Source of the DNA: an uncultured Clostridium sp.
GTDB lineage: Bacteria > Bacillota > Clostridia > Clostridiales > Clostridiaceae
Direction: 5' to 3'
DNA: 64,000 bases
NCBI GenBank assembly: GCA_903789665.1
Contig: CAIFEX010000012.1
Coordinates: 18,450 to 82,449 of the forward strand
A program made the translations under genes and the position numbers. Under the pieces are notes generated by a model that worked only from the letters and a program-made list of their open reading frames with translations, searched no databases and was not told the origin of the DNA. The first letter of the stretch is position 1. The number at the start of each line of letters is the position of its first letter. Positions 19,530-28,126 of the stretch are shown here, in pieces.

Positions 19530-20804
19530 ATGAGTAAACGTCTGCAAATCGATTATATCGATGTTAAAAAGGTTCAATTCGGAAATAAATCCGAGCTGGT
19601 TGACGGTGTATTAACGGTTGACAGGGAAGAGCTTTATAACCTGATTAATAATGACCTGTTTGCATGGATGAATATCCAGTTGGTATGCCCTGGCGAGAGC
19701 TGCAGGATGTTGGCGGTGCATGACATCATGCAGCCGCGCTGTAAAAAAGAACATCCGGAGGAATCCTATCCGGGAATTTGGGGAAAGATGGCGCCTGCAG
19801 GTGAAGGGGAAACGATAGCACTTAGAGGTGTGGTTGTTTCAGACATTTATTATGTAAAGTTTAATGTTAAATATTATATGGATATGGGCGGCCCATGTGC
19901 AAAATACACTCATTTTTCAAAGCATTATCATATCGTTATCGATGCTGCACCGGCTGAGGGTGTCAGTGACTTAAGTTATGCGGAGGCGTTAAAACATGCT
20001 TCACTGACGGCAAATGTATATTTAGCTAAGGTTGGTATTGATCTAAAACCAGATGAAACAGAAGTCTTTGAGCTCGGGCCAGTTGGCCCAGGAGAGGATG
20101 GTAAACCTCTGCCTAAAGTGGCATACTTTGTTACCCATATGGCCTCACATGATACTTGGAATATTCTGTACTATGGGCAAAGTGCGCTTAATTTTCTTCC
20201 CATCATAGTTCAGCCTACCGAAGTGCTGGATGGAGCTTTCCTATGGCGATATTGGGAATGTAATTATTACCTGCAAAACGAGCTGCATATAAGAGAACTT
20301 ATGAAGCGCCATGGCAAGGATCTTGAATTTGTAGGAGTTGTTTTTGCAAATAACGTCATGAAAATTGATGGAAAGAATACCATGGGCATGATTGGAGCAA
20401 CGTTGTGCCGTGACACATTAAAAGCGGATTGTGTTGTGATCAATAAGTCAGGTATGGGACATTGTCAGCTTGATTCGGCACTGGCTTTTGATTGGGCGGA
20501 AAAAATGGGAATGCCGTGTGTAATGAATCTGTCGGCTGTGTCCAATGATCGCCCGGGTGATATGCTGGTAATCTCCGATCCCAAAGTTGATGCTGTTGTC
20601 AATAGCGGACGCAATTATACGCTCCATCACCCGAGAGTTAAACGATTGATTGGTGAAAAGGCTGGAGTTCCTAGTTTGGCTGGCATTGATCCCTGGGGAC
20701 CTTTTGATCATACTACCAATTTTGCGTATCAGGGAATATGGTCCCAGTTGGGAGATTGCTACGTGACTACAGATTCAAATATTCCATGGAAAGAAGAGGT
20801 GTAA
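19530..20804 (+). CDS. GrdE-like reductase component B precursor (alpha/beta)
   Basis: It resembles the GrdE/GrdG/GrdI precursor of glycine, sarcosine and betaine reductases. In those proteins internal cleavage at a cysteine creates a pyruvoyl cofactor that binds the amine substrate. The alignment runs from DYIDVKKVQFG through PTEVLDGA to LMKRHGKDLEFVGVV. In GrdE the cleavage site is Asn-Cys. Here the only cysteine in the matching place is Cys244 in WECNYY, so Glu-Cys replaces Asn-Cys and the loop is about six residues shorter. The start is ATG 19530 (AAGGGATGG upstream). It lies 3 bases before the GrdB-like gene. Base composition looks higher in G+C than the surroundings. The substrate is unknown and probably not glycine. 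Confidence 0.8.
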   Translation: MSKRLQIDYIDVKKVQFGNKSELVDGVLTVDREELYNLINNDLFAWMNIQLVCPGESCRMLAVHDIMQPRCKKEHPEESYPGIWGKMAPAGEGETIALRGVVVSDIYYVKFNVKYYMDMGGPCAKYTHFSKHYHIVIDAAPAEGVSDLSYAEALKHASLTANVYLAKVGIDLKPDETEVFELGPVGPGEDGKPLPKVAYFVTHMASHDTWNILYYGQSALNFLPIIVQPTEVLDGAFLWRYWECNYYLQNELHIRELMKRHGKDLEFVGVVFANNVMKIDGKNTMGMIGATLCRDTLKADCVVINKSGMGHCQLDSALAFDWAEKMGMPCVMNLSAVSNDRPGDMLVISDPKVDAVVNSGRNYTLHHPRVKRLIGEKAGVPSLAGIDPWGPFDHTTNFAYQGIWSQLGDCYVTTDSNIPWKEEV

Positions 20805-20807
20805 ATT

Positions 20808-21224
20808 ATGGCTAAAAAGTACCGAGTTGTTCATTATATAAACCAGTTTTATGGGGGATTTGGTGGAGAAGATACTGCAGGTATGGATATAGTTGTTAAA
20901 AAAGGGCCTGTGGGACCAGGTTTAGCAATGAAAAATATGTTCGACAACAAGGCAGAAATTGTGGCTACGATTATCTGCGGGGACAATTATATTGCGGAAA
21001 ATCTGGAAACAGTAGTACCTAAGGTAGTTGAAATCGTAAAAAAATACAGCCCTGATATGTTCATTGCCGGTCCTGGGTTCAATGCTGGAAGATACGGAAT
21101 GGCCTGTGGTGCGACAACGGTGGCAGTTGTTGAAACATTGAAAGTTCCAGGTGTTACGGCATTATATGCTGAAAATCCCGGAACTGACATGTACAAAGAT
21201 CGCTGTTATATTCTCAAAACATAA
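20808..21224 (+). CDS. GrdB-like component B subunit, N-terminal part (ends at in-frame TAA)
   Basis: This is the first 138 residues of a GrdB-like protein. It keeps the family hallmarks HYINQFYGGFGGED, KKGPVGPG, ICGDNYIAEN and AGPGFNAGRYG. The frame stops at TAA 21222-21224, just where intact GrdB proteins continue through a KTADNAGKM-like segment. The same frame continues after the stop as NNARKM. The TAA therefore replaces one codon of an otherwise collinear protein of about 439 residues. It could be a nonsense mutation, a sequencing error, or a truly split subunit. Confidence 0.7.
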   Translation: MAKKYRVVHYINQFYGGFGGEDTAGMDIVVKKGPVGPGLAMKNMFDNKAEIVATIICGDNYIAENLETVVPKVVEIVKKYSPDMFIAGPGFNAGRYGMACGATTVAVVETLKVPGVTALYAENPGTDMYKDRCYILKT

Positions 21225-21239
21225 AATAATGCCAGAAAG

Positions 21240-22127
21240 ATGAGAGAAGTTATAAAAAAAATAGTTAATTTTTCGCTTCGCTTGGTATCAAAAGAACCAA
21301 TTGGAGATGGTAAGAAAGAAGGTTACCATGGAAGCGGTCCGGCCGTTGAAATCGATTATTCAATACCAGCACCAAAACGGGCGATCGAGATGCTTTTAGC
21401 TAAGTACTATAATCGGCCTTATAGAACGGAAGTTGTTATGCCCAATCATGAAAAAATTCCTGTACCGATACTTGATAAACCTTTTTCAAAAGCAAAAATT
21501 GCACTTGTTACCGATGGCGGCTTAGTGCCAAAGGGAAATCCTGATAATATGGTTGTTACTAATTCGACCTGTTTTAAATATTACTCAATTGAAGAAAAAG
21601 ACAAATTAAGTCCTGAAGATTATGAGGTAAGACATCAAGGTTATAATAATGCCTTTGTTCTTGAAGATCCCAATCGACTTGTACCGGTTGACGCAATGAG
21701 GGTACTTGAAAAGAAAGGCGTTATTGGTTCTTTATTTGATTCGTATTTTACAACTGCAGGTGTGATGACTCCCATGGAGAAAGGTAAGAAATTTGGTGAA
21801 GGCATTGCCCAAATAATGAAGGAACACAATGTTGATGCGGCTATATTGACGTCTACCTGAGGAACAAGTTCTCGCTGTGGTGCAGTGATGACAAAAGAAA
21901 TTGAACGAGCAGGTATTCCCATCGTTCAGGTAACTAACTTGACTAAAATCGCTGAAGGTATAGGTTCTAACAGAATTCTTCGTGGAAACAGTGTTTTGCA
22001 TGTTTTTGGAGATCCTTCACTGCCAGAGGGAAATGAAGTGGCCTATCGTAAAAATACCGTTAGGAAAGCTTTAAAAATGCTTAAAAAAGTACCTGAAGAG
22101 GGTAAATCAATAATCGAAGAGATTTAG
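21240..22127 (+). CDS. GrdB-like selenoprotein, C-terminal part with in-frame TGA (Sec)
   Basis: This part is in frame with the upstream fragment and contains TGA at 21858-21860, preceded by AAILTST and followed by GTSSRCGAVMTKEIERAGIP. In GrdB proteins this exact place holds the selenocysteine that accepts the substrate moiety and passes it to GrdA. Reading TGA as Sec restores about 295 residues ending at 22127. GrdB usually has U-x-x-C-x-x-C; here the first cysteine is serine and the second is kept. No convincing ribosome site precedes ATG 21240, so independent translation is doubtful. Use of selenocysteine is inferred from position and family; no sel genes are in the window. Confidence 0.75.
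21858..21887 (+). promoter_or_regulatory. Candidate bacterial SECIS element
   Basis: Immediately after the TGA, a stem CGCTG (21873-21877) / CAGTG (21883-21887) closes a five-base TGGTG loop. The stem starts 12 bases and the loop 17 bases after the TGA, close to the geometry of bacterial SECIS hairpins with a GGU-containing apical loop. Confidence 0.6.
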
Positions 22128-22188
22128 GCAAAAGGCAGGTAATGCAATAATATGGTAATATGTTAAAGTTAAAAGGAGGTCATTTTTT

Positions 22189-23364
22189 ATGGTTGAAAAT
22201 AATAAGTATAATGCTGGGACAGCTGAGCCAATATCTGTAAATGTTGTAGATCCTTCTGCAAAAAAAATATGGTATGCTGAATTGTGTCATGATTTAGGTG
22301 GTTTCTTTTTAAAGAAATCGTCCAAACAGGTAAAAAATTCAGAATTATTTTTAAGTCCTGGCTGGATTGACTTACATGCTCATGTTTATCACGGTGTAGG
22401 AGCGATATCTATAACTCCCGATTCCATTGGATTTGATACGGGTGTTCATTTCATAGCTGATGCTGGAAGTGCAGGTGAGGCCACTATTACTGGTTTGAGA
22501 AAGTATGTTGCTCCTACTTTTAATACTCCTATAAAAGCTTGGCTGAATATATGTTCCACTGGTTTGGCACAGATACCTGAAGCTGCGGATATTGCTGTAA
22601 TGGATGTAGCAAAAACGGTTAGAGCTGCTAATGCTAACCGACCTTTTGTCTGTGGTATCAAAATTAGAGCTGAAAAAACAACCGTTGGTGCAATGGGTAT
22701 ACAGCCGGTAAAACTTGCAGCTAAAGCTGCACGAGAAGCTGGAATGTGCCTTATGGTCCATATTGGACTTCCAATGCCGTGTATTGAGGATATATTGGAT
22801 ATTTTGGCTCCAGGTGATGTAGTATCACATATTTATCATGGAAAATTAAATTCACCCTGGACTTCTGAAGGTAAACCAATTCCTGCTATGGAAAGAGCTT
22901 TGAAACGTGGTGTTCTTATGGATGTGGCCCATGGGATAGGCAGCTTTAGTTTTGAAGTTGCAAAGAAGGCAATAGCGGCCGGATATCCTCCATTTACTAT
23001 CAGCTCTGATGCCCACGTTTTAGGCATAAACGGTCCTGTTTATGATCTTCCGACCACAATGACTAAATTATGTGCTGCGGGTATGGATCTTATAGATGTG
23101 ATAAAAGCGGTGACAACATCACCTGCTAGTATATTACAGTTAGATGACTGGTGCAATTTGAAGGGAAAATTGCATAATGCAACATTGTTTAAGCTTAGTA
23201 CATCTGCTCCTGCATCCAGAAAATTTATTGATTGTGTTGGCAAAGAAATTTTCTCTGAGAAATACATTATTCCTGCAGCTATAATTACGAAGAAGGGAAT
23301 TAAATGGTTGGATTATCCTCCTGAAAATATAAAAGTAAACGTTGATCCTGCGGTACACATATAA
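22189..23364 (+). CDS. EF_0837-type amidohydrolase/deacetylase
   Basis: This amidohydrolase-superfamily metalloenzyme has the paired histidines of DLHAHVYH at about 63, a candidate metal-bridging lysine in CGIKIRAEK, histidines in MVHIGLP and SHIYHGK, and the catalytic aspartate in TISSDAHVLG. It resembles the dihydroorotase-like EF_0837/Atu3266 group. Some members of that group remove acyl groups from small hydroxy- or amino-acid derivatives. A strong AAAAGGAGG site precedes ATG 22189. Lying 62 bases after the GrdB-like gene, it may free the amine that the reductase then cleaves. Substrate unknown. Confidence 0.82.
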   Translation: MVENNKYNAGTAEPISVNVVDPSAKKIWYAELCHDLGGFFLKKSSKQVKNSELFLSPGWIDLHAHVYHGVGAISITPDSIGFDTGVHFIADAGSAGEATITGLRKYVAPTFNTPIKAWLNICSTGLAQIPEAADIAVMDVAKTVRAANANRPFVCGIKIRAEKTTVGAMGIQPVKLAAKAAREAGMCLMVHIGLPMPCIEDILDILAPGDVVSHIYHGKLNSPWTSEGKPIPAMERALKRGVLMDVAHGIGSFSFEVAKKAIAAGYPPFTISSDAHVLGINGPVYDLPTTMTKLCAAGMDLIDVIKAVTTSPASILQLDDWCNLKGKLHNATLFKLSTSAPASRKFIDCVGKEIFSEKYIIPAAIITKKGIKWLDYPPENIKVNVDPAVHI

Positions 23365-23384
23365 GATTGAATATTGAAAGTTAA

Positions 23385-23425
23385 AAAAGCCTGCTGCATA
23401 ATTAATTGTATGCAGCAGACCTTAT
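23385..23425. terminator. Bidirectional terminator, amidohydrolase/htrA
   Basis: CTGCTGCATA (23391-23400) pairs with TATGCAGCAG (23409-23418). An A-rich 5' flank and T-rich 3' flank make it work in both directions between convergent genes. Confidence 0.85.
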
Positions 23426-23428
23426 TTT

Positions 23429-24646
23429 TTATTCTGTTAAAGTTAACTGAAGTGTTTTAGTGTTTCCATTTCTGTAGACTACAATTGCAACTGTATCACC
23501 GGAATTATGTGTCGATTTTATCTGATTTATTTCTTCTACGGTTTTTATGGATTTACCGTCAAATTTTTGTATTATGTCTCCTTCCTTTAATCCGGATTTT
23601 TCAGCTGGACTGGACGGTTCAACTTGCTTTACATAAACTCCCTGAGGTATGTTATATTGTTTTGACAAGCTGGAATCAATGTCTATGCAGGCAATTCCAA
23701 TCTTTAATATAGGTTTTAAAAGACCATTCAGTTTGGAAGCAACAGTATTTATTGGAATGGCAAATCCTATGCCTTCAACTCCGTTTCCACCTACTTTGGC
23801 TGAATTTATTCCTATTACCTGTCCTAGTGAGTTTACAAGGGCACCTCCACTATTGCCCGGATTTATGGCTGCATCCGTCTGTAAAAAGTTCTGGGTGGTA
23901 TTTCCCACTGTAACTTCCCTTTTCGTAGCACTTATAATGCCGCTTGTAACAGAACCCAAGAGTTCCTTGCCTAGAGGGTTGCCTATGGCTACTACCGAAT
24001 CGCCAACCTGGACGTTGTCAGAATTTCCAAGTTCCGCTACTGCCGGCATCTGAGTTTTAGAGGTCACCTTTATTACAGCCAGATCTTGGTTCTGATCATA
24101 ATTTACAACTTTGGCCGGAACGGTTTTTTTATTGCTCAATATCACGCTTATGCTTTGGGCACCTTGTATTACATGGTAGTTTGTAAGTATATATCCGTCA
24201 GAATTTATTATTATACCTGAACCCATTCCATCATCTTCACTGCTTTGATCGTCTGAAAAACCAAATATATCCGAGTATTCTGATATTGACTTGGTGGAAA
24301 CTCCAACTACGGCCGGACTTACTTTTTTAGCTATTTGAGCTATGGTGAGGCCGTTTTTGTTTGAAGTGGATACAGGAGAAGCTTGTGTCTGCGGAGTCCT
24401 TGTTCCTGTTGAATTCATGCTTTCATAAAGTGGTGTGTTTTTGAAAAAGTCTGTATTTGGAACCACGTATAAAAAAGCTGCGATAGATAAAAAACCACCT
24501 ATTAAACTGGATATCACTATTACTGCTATATAGGAGAAAAATTTTTTACCTTTTGGATGTGTGTGTTTTTGGGAAAGCTTGTTTTTAAAACGTGATAATA
24601 TGCTCATCTTTGTGGTGTTCTGATTTTTATTGTAATTATCATCCAT
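23429..24646 (-). CDS. HtrA/DegP-type membrane serine protease with PDZ domain
   Basis: A cytoplasmic N-terminus of about 38 residues is followed by one membrane anchor (about 40-62) and a trypsin-like domain. The catalytic His is in TNYHVIQGA, the Asp in NQDLAVIKV and the Ser in NPGNSGGAL. One C-terminal PDZ domain (about 305-400) follows. HtrA proteases degrade misfolded envelope proteins under stress. The length of 405 residues is usual. It is a single gene transcribed away from the TetR module. Confidence 0.93.
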   Translation of the reverse strand: MDDNYNKNQNTTKMSILSRFKNKLSQKHTHPKGKKFFSYIAVIVISSLIGGFLSIAAFLYVVPNTDFFKNTPLYESMNSTGTRTPQTQASPVSTSNKNGLTIAQIAKKVSPAVVGVSTKSISEYSDIFGFSDDQSSEDDGMGSGIIINSDGYILTNYHVIQGAQSISVILSNKKTVPAKVVNYDQNQDLAVIKVTSKTQMPAVAELGNSDNVQVGDSVVAIGNPLGKELLGSVTSGIISATKREVTVGNTTQNFLQTDAAINPGNSGGALVNSLGQVIGINSAKVGGNGVEGIGFAIPINTVASKLNGLLKPILKIGIACIDIDSSLSKQYNIPQGVYVKQVEPSSPAEKSGLKEGDIIQKFDGKSIKTVEEINQIKSTHNSGDTVAIVVYRNGNTKTLQLTLTE

Positions 24647-24779
24647 ATGAAAATCCTCCTCTATAAATTATTAGACTATATTATGATTATATAATAAATT
24701 TTTTTTGTTACAGTTATATGTCAAAACTGTAAACTAGTTATGACAATTCAGTTTATGTGTGAATACTTCTTACACTTCA

Positions 24780-24834
24780 TTGACAAAACAATAAAAGACT
24801 GCTATCATATTTATAAACCGACCGACGGTTTATA
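24780..24834 (+). promoter_or_regulatory. Promoter and TetR operator
   Basis: TTGACA (24780-24785), 17 bases, TATCAT (24803-24808). Just downstream, over the expected start of transcription, lies the perfect inverted repeat TATAAACCG (24812-24820), five bases, CGGTTTATA (24826-24834). This suggests autoregulation by the TetR protein encoded next. Confidence 0.85.
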
Positions 24835-24855
24835 ATAAATGTGAGGTGAATTATT

Positions 24856-25494
24856 TTGAAGCAGGAGAAAAGAGTTCTTTTAACTAAAAGTAAAATATTA
24901 AATGCAGCTATAAAACTATTTTCAGAAAAAGGATATAACGAAACGACTATGCAGGATATAATGCTGTTAAGTGGGCTGTCAAAAGGAGCTATATATCATT
25001 ATTTTAAAAGCAAACAAGAGATTTTGGATTATCACATAAATTCTCAAAAAAAATTAGTTACAAACCAATTGAAAGATTTGGCTGAAAATCCTACTTTGAC
25101 AGCTAAACAGAAAATCGAAAATATTATAGACCAACTTTTTTCAAATGAATCACTGATTGAATTGACTGGCAATAAATGGGCTGAGAAAGTTCCTTTTGCA
25201 TTACTGGACACTCTGAGAAATTCATTAAACGTATTATCTGGTTATATTGAGGAGATTCTTGAACAAGGTAATATCGACGGGGAATTTGCCTGTATTTATC
25301 CAAAGGAAGTATCTCAAATACTTATTGTTTTAATTGATATATGGCTTGACCCTGTTATTGTTAATTCCAGTTATGAAGAAATGTGTAATAAAGTGGATTT
25401 TATTATTCTGTTCTTAAGAAAATTAGAGATTCCCATTATTAGTGATGAAAGCGGGCAGAAAATTAAGGAAAGGTTAAAGTGCTACTATGTCTAA
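24856..25494 (+). CDS. TetR/AcrR-family regulator
   Basis: The N-terminal helix-turn-helix (about 12-57) contains SEKGYNETTMQDIMLLSGLSKG and ends in AIYHYFKSKQEI, the classic TetR signature. The C-terminal ligand domain is of the YcdC-like kind. The start is TTG 24856 after GAGGTG. It overlaps the glycosyltransferase gene by 8 bases, so both are co-transcribed from the promoter carrying the palindromic operator. It probably responds to a toxic small molecule. Confidence 0.9.
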   Translation: MKQEKRVLLTKSKILNAAIKLFSEKGYNETTMQDIMLLSGLSKGAIYHYFKSKQEILDYHINSQKKLVTNQLKDLAENPTLTAKQKIENIIDQLFSNESLIELTGNKWAEKVPFALLDTLRNSLNVLSGYIEEILEQGNIDGEFACIYPKEVSQILIVLIDIWLDPVIVNSSYEEMCNKVDFIILFLRKLEIPIISDESGQKIKERLKCYYV

Positions 25495-26647
25495 AAAAGC
25501 AAAAATACTCATGGTAAATCTCCCATTTTCAGGTCATACGAATCCTACATTGGAATTAGCAGAAATATTTGTGTCATTGGGACATAAAGTTTCTTATATA
25601 CATTCTCCAGATTGGAAAGACAAGGTCGAAAAGACAGGTGCAAATTTTATAGCATATGATGATTATCCTGTAACTTTATCGAACTTTCAAAAGGAAATAA
25701 AAAGTTGGGGTGCTGCGTACCGAACGGTGCAGCGAATTGGAAAAGAATATGATTGCTTAATATATGAGATGTTGTTTTTGCCAGGAAAATCATTAGCTGA
25801 TCAATTAGGAATTCCTTCTTTCCGTTTGTTTTCAACATTTTCTCTCAATGAAAAAGTTCTAAGTGATTTCGGAATGACTGGCGGTTGGTATATGACGTGT
25901 ATATTTCGCTTCCCTCATCTTTGCAAAATGATATCTAAAATTTTGAAAAGAAAGTTTAATTTGCGATATGCAAGCATAGCACAGGAAATTGTAGAGAATG
26001 CACCTAAGCTAAATTTTACTTATACGGTTAAAGATTTTCAAATTTACTCTAACGAGTTTGAAGATAATCATTATAAATATGTGGGACCATCGTTAGGCGG
26101 AAGAAAAGAAGGTGATTTTGATTTCACTAAAATGAAAGGACCCATTATATATATTTCTCTTGGAACATTACTAAATACATCGGCTAAATTTTTTAAGAAA
26201 TGTATTGAGGCTTTTCGAGACCAGCCTTTTTCTGTAATTATGTCTATTGGAAATACTGTGAAGATTGAGCAGCTTGGTGAAATACCAGATAATTTCTTTG
26301 TTTATTCATTTGTTCCGCAATTAAAGGTATTACAAAAAGCTTCTCTTTTTATTACTCACGGAGGAATGAATAGTGTAAATGAAGCATTGTTTTATGGCGT
26401 ACCAATGCTGGTAATACCTGTAGGAAACGACCAACCCATGGTCGCTCGGCAAATCAAAAACTTGAATTTGGGTAAATATATAGAGCATGAGAATGTGAAT
26501 CCAGCTTTATTATTAGAAACATCAATGGAGATATTAAGAAATAAAACTTTTAAAGATAGATTAAAAAACTTTCAGACAAAGTCACAATCCGCAGGAGGAA
26601 ATACAGAAATTGCTCGACAAATATTGGCGGAGCTAAACAAATATTAA
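25487..26647 (+). CDS. Macrolide-type (GT1) glycosyltransferase
   Basis: This GT-B fold UDP-sugar transferase is of the MGT/UGT family. The N-terminal FSGHTNPTLELA motif and the C-terminal nucleotide-sugar motif ITHGGMNSVNEALFYGVPM, followed by DQPMVARQI, are clear. Family members inactivate macrolides or flavonoid-like compounds by glycosylation. Coupling to a TetR gene and a downstream MATE pump suggests detoxification. It has 386 residues and is complete. Confidence 0.88.
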   Translation: MSKKAKILMVNLPFSGHTNPTLELAEIFVSLGHKVSYIHSPDWKDKVEKTGANFIAYDDYPVTLSNFQKEIKSWGAAYRTVQRIGKEYDCLIYEMLFLPGKSLADQLGIPSFRLFSTFSLNEKVLSDFGMTGGWYMTCIFRFPHLCKMISKILKRKFNLRYASIAQEIVENAPKLNFTYTVKDFQIYSNEFEDNHYKYVGPSLGGRKEGDFDFTKMKGPIIYISLGTLLNTSAKFFKKCIEAFRDQPFSVIMSIGNTVKIEQLGEIPDNFFVYSFVPQLKVLQKASLFITHGGMNSVNEALFYGVPMLVIPVGNDQPMVARQIKNLNLGKYIEHENVNPALLLETSMEILRNKTFKDRLKNFQTKSQSAGGNTEIARQILAELNKY

Positions 26648-26690
26648 AGAGTCAGAATCATAAGTTGACAACAAAATGTAAAAAAAATAT

Positions 26691-26699
26691 TGCTATAAT
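26691..26699 (+). promoter_or_regulatory. Extended -10 promoter of the MATE gene
   Basis: TGCTATAAT at 26691-26699 is an extended -10 element. A TTGACA at 26665 lies too far (23 bases) to be a normal -35. The MATE gene may therefore have its own promoter. Confidence 0.45.
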
Positions 26700-26753
26700 T
26701 GTTAAGTTATTATATAATTAGTTTTCGTACAATTAATTGGGAGGAAATTTTAT

Positions 26754-28112
26754 TTGGAACGTTCAACTAAATTAAGGAATGAAAAAGTAAGTAAATTATT
26801 GCTGGAATTTTCAATACCTGCTATAATCGGCATGTTGGTTAATTCCATGTATATTGTAATAGATAGAATATTTATAGGAAGAGTTGTAGGTGCAATGGCC
26901 ATATCTGGAGTGAGCTTGACTTTCCCAATCGGGATACTGATAATGGCATTTAGTATGCTTATAGGAATCGGTGCTGCTGCAAGTATTTCCATAAGACTTG
27001 GGCAAGACAAAAAAGATGAAGCGGAACATATATTGGGCAATGCATTTGTGCTTCTTATTGTAATGTCGATGGTAGTTACCATACTGGGACTTATGTTTGT
27101 GGAACCCATGCTCATAGCTTTTGGGGCGAGCAAAAACACACTTATCTATGCTAAGGAATTTATAAGTATAATAATTGCAGGTTCAGTATTTCAAACAATG
27201 GGCTTTGGACTCAACAACATAATACGTTCTGAGGGAAACCCCAAAAAGGCCATGTTTACAATGCTTGTAGGTGCCATAACGAATATAGTTCTGGATTATA
27301 TATTTATATGTCTGCTCCATTTTGCCATAAAAGGTGCAGCTGCAGCTACTGTAATTTCTCAGGCCGTAAGTATGATATGGGTACTTTACTATTTTCTGGG
27401 TGGGGACAGCCTTCTCAAGATAAAAAGGGAAAATCTGATCTTAAAAATAAGAATAATAAAACAGATATTCTCCATAGGAATGTCACCTTTTGCCATGCAG
27501 CTGGCGTCAAGCCTTGTAAATGTAATTCTGAACAGAAGCTTGTTTATATATGGAGGTGATTTGGCAATAGGAGCTATGGGAATAATAAATAGTATAACAA
27601 CTATAATATTTATGCCCATATTTGGAATCAACCAGGGTTCACAGCCAGTTATCGGTTTCAATTACGGGGCTAAGCTGTATGACCGTGTCAAAAATGCACT
27701 TAAGCTGGCAATTATAGCGGCGACGGTTATATCCACATTGGGGGCACTGTGTGCCTACATTTTTCCCTATGTATTGGTGGGCCTGTTTAATAAAAATGAT
27801 GTGAACCTCACAAATATAACAGTAAACGGCATTAAAATATTTATGGCAATGTTTCCCATACTGGGTTTTCAAATAGTAAGTTCAAATTTTTTCCAGGCCA
27901 TAGCAAGGGCTAAAATATCCATATTTTTATCACTTTCCAGGCAGGTAATAGTTCTTATTCCAATGCTCCTTATGCTTCCCAGAATATTTGGCCTCAATGG
28001 AGTGTGGCTTGCAGCTCCTGTTTCCGATGGAATATCTTCTGTTCTTACAGCCATATTTTTATTTCTTGAAATTAAAAAATTGAAAACACCCGGTATGTCA
28101 AATTTAATGTAA
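26754..28112 (+). CDS. MATE-family multidrug efflux transporter
   Basis: The 452-residue integral membrane protein has twelve predicted segments and two MatE halves. GMLVNSMYIVIDRIFIG in TM1 and the NQGSQPVIGFNYGA motif in the second half are typical of the Na+- or H+-driven drug exporters. Start TTG 26754 behind GGGAGGAAA. It follows the TetR-glycosyltransferase pair on the same strand. Confidence 0.92.
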   Translation: MERSTKLRNEKVSKLLLEFSIPAIIGMLVNSMYIVIDRIFIGRVVGAMAISGVSLTFPIGILIMAFSMLIGIGAAASISIRLGQDKKDEAEHILGNAFVLLIVMSMVVTILGLMFVEPMLIAFGASKNTLIYAKEFISIIIAGSVFQTMGFGLNNIIRSEGNPKKAMFTMLVGAITNIVLDYIFICLLHFAIKGAAAATVISQAVSMIWVLYYFLGGDSLLKIKRENLILKIRIIKQIFSIGMSPFAMQLASSLVNVILNRSLFIYGGDLAIGAMGIINSITTIIFMPIFGINQGSQPVIGFNYGAKLYDRVKNALKLAIIAATVISTLGALCAYIFPYVLVGLFNKNDVNLTNITVNGIKIFMAMFPILGFQIVSSNFFQAIARAKISIFLSLSRQVIVLIPMLLMLPRIFGLNGVWLAAPVSDGISSVLTAIFLFLEIKKLKTPGMSNLM

Positions 28113-28126
28113 ATAAGGTGATTTTT

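Noticed and set aside
21222..21224. Pyrrolysine or second selenocysteine at the TAA
   Set aside because: Pyrrolysine uses TAG and selenocysteine TGA; TAA has no such reading.
26665..26699. Full -35/-10 promoter for the MATE gene
   Set aside because: TTGACA is 23 bases from TATAAT, too far; only the extended -10 is kept as evidence.
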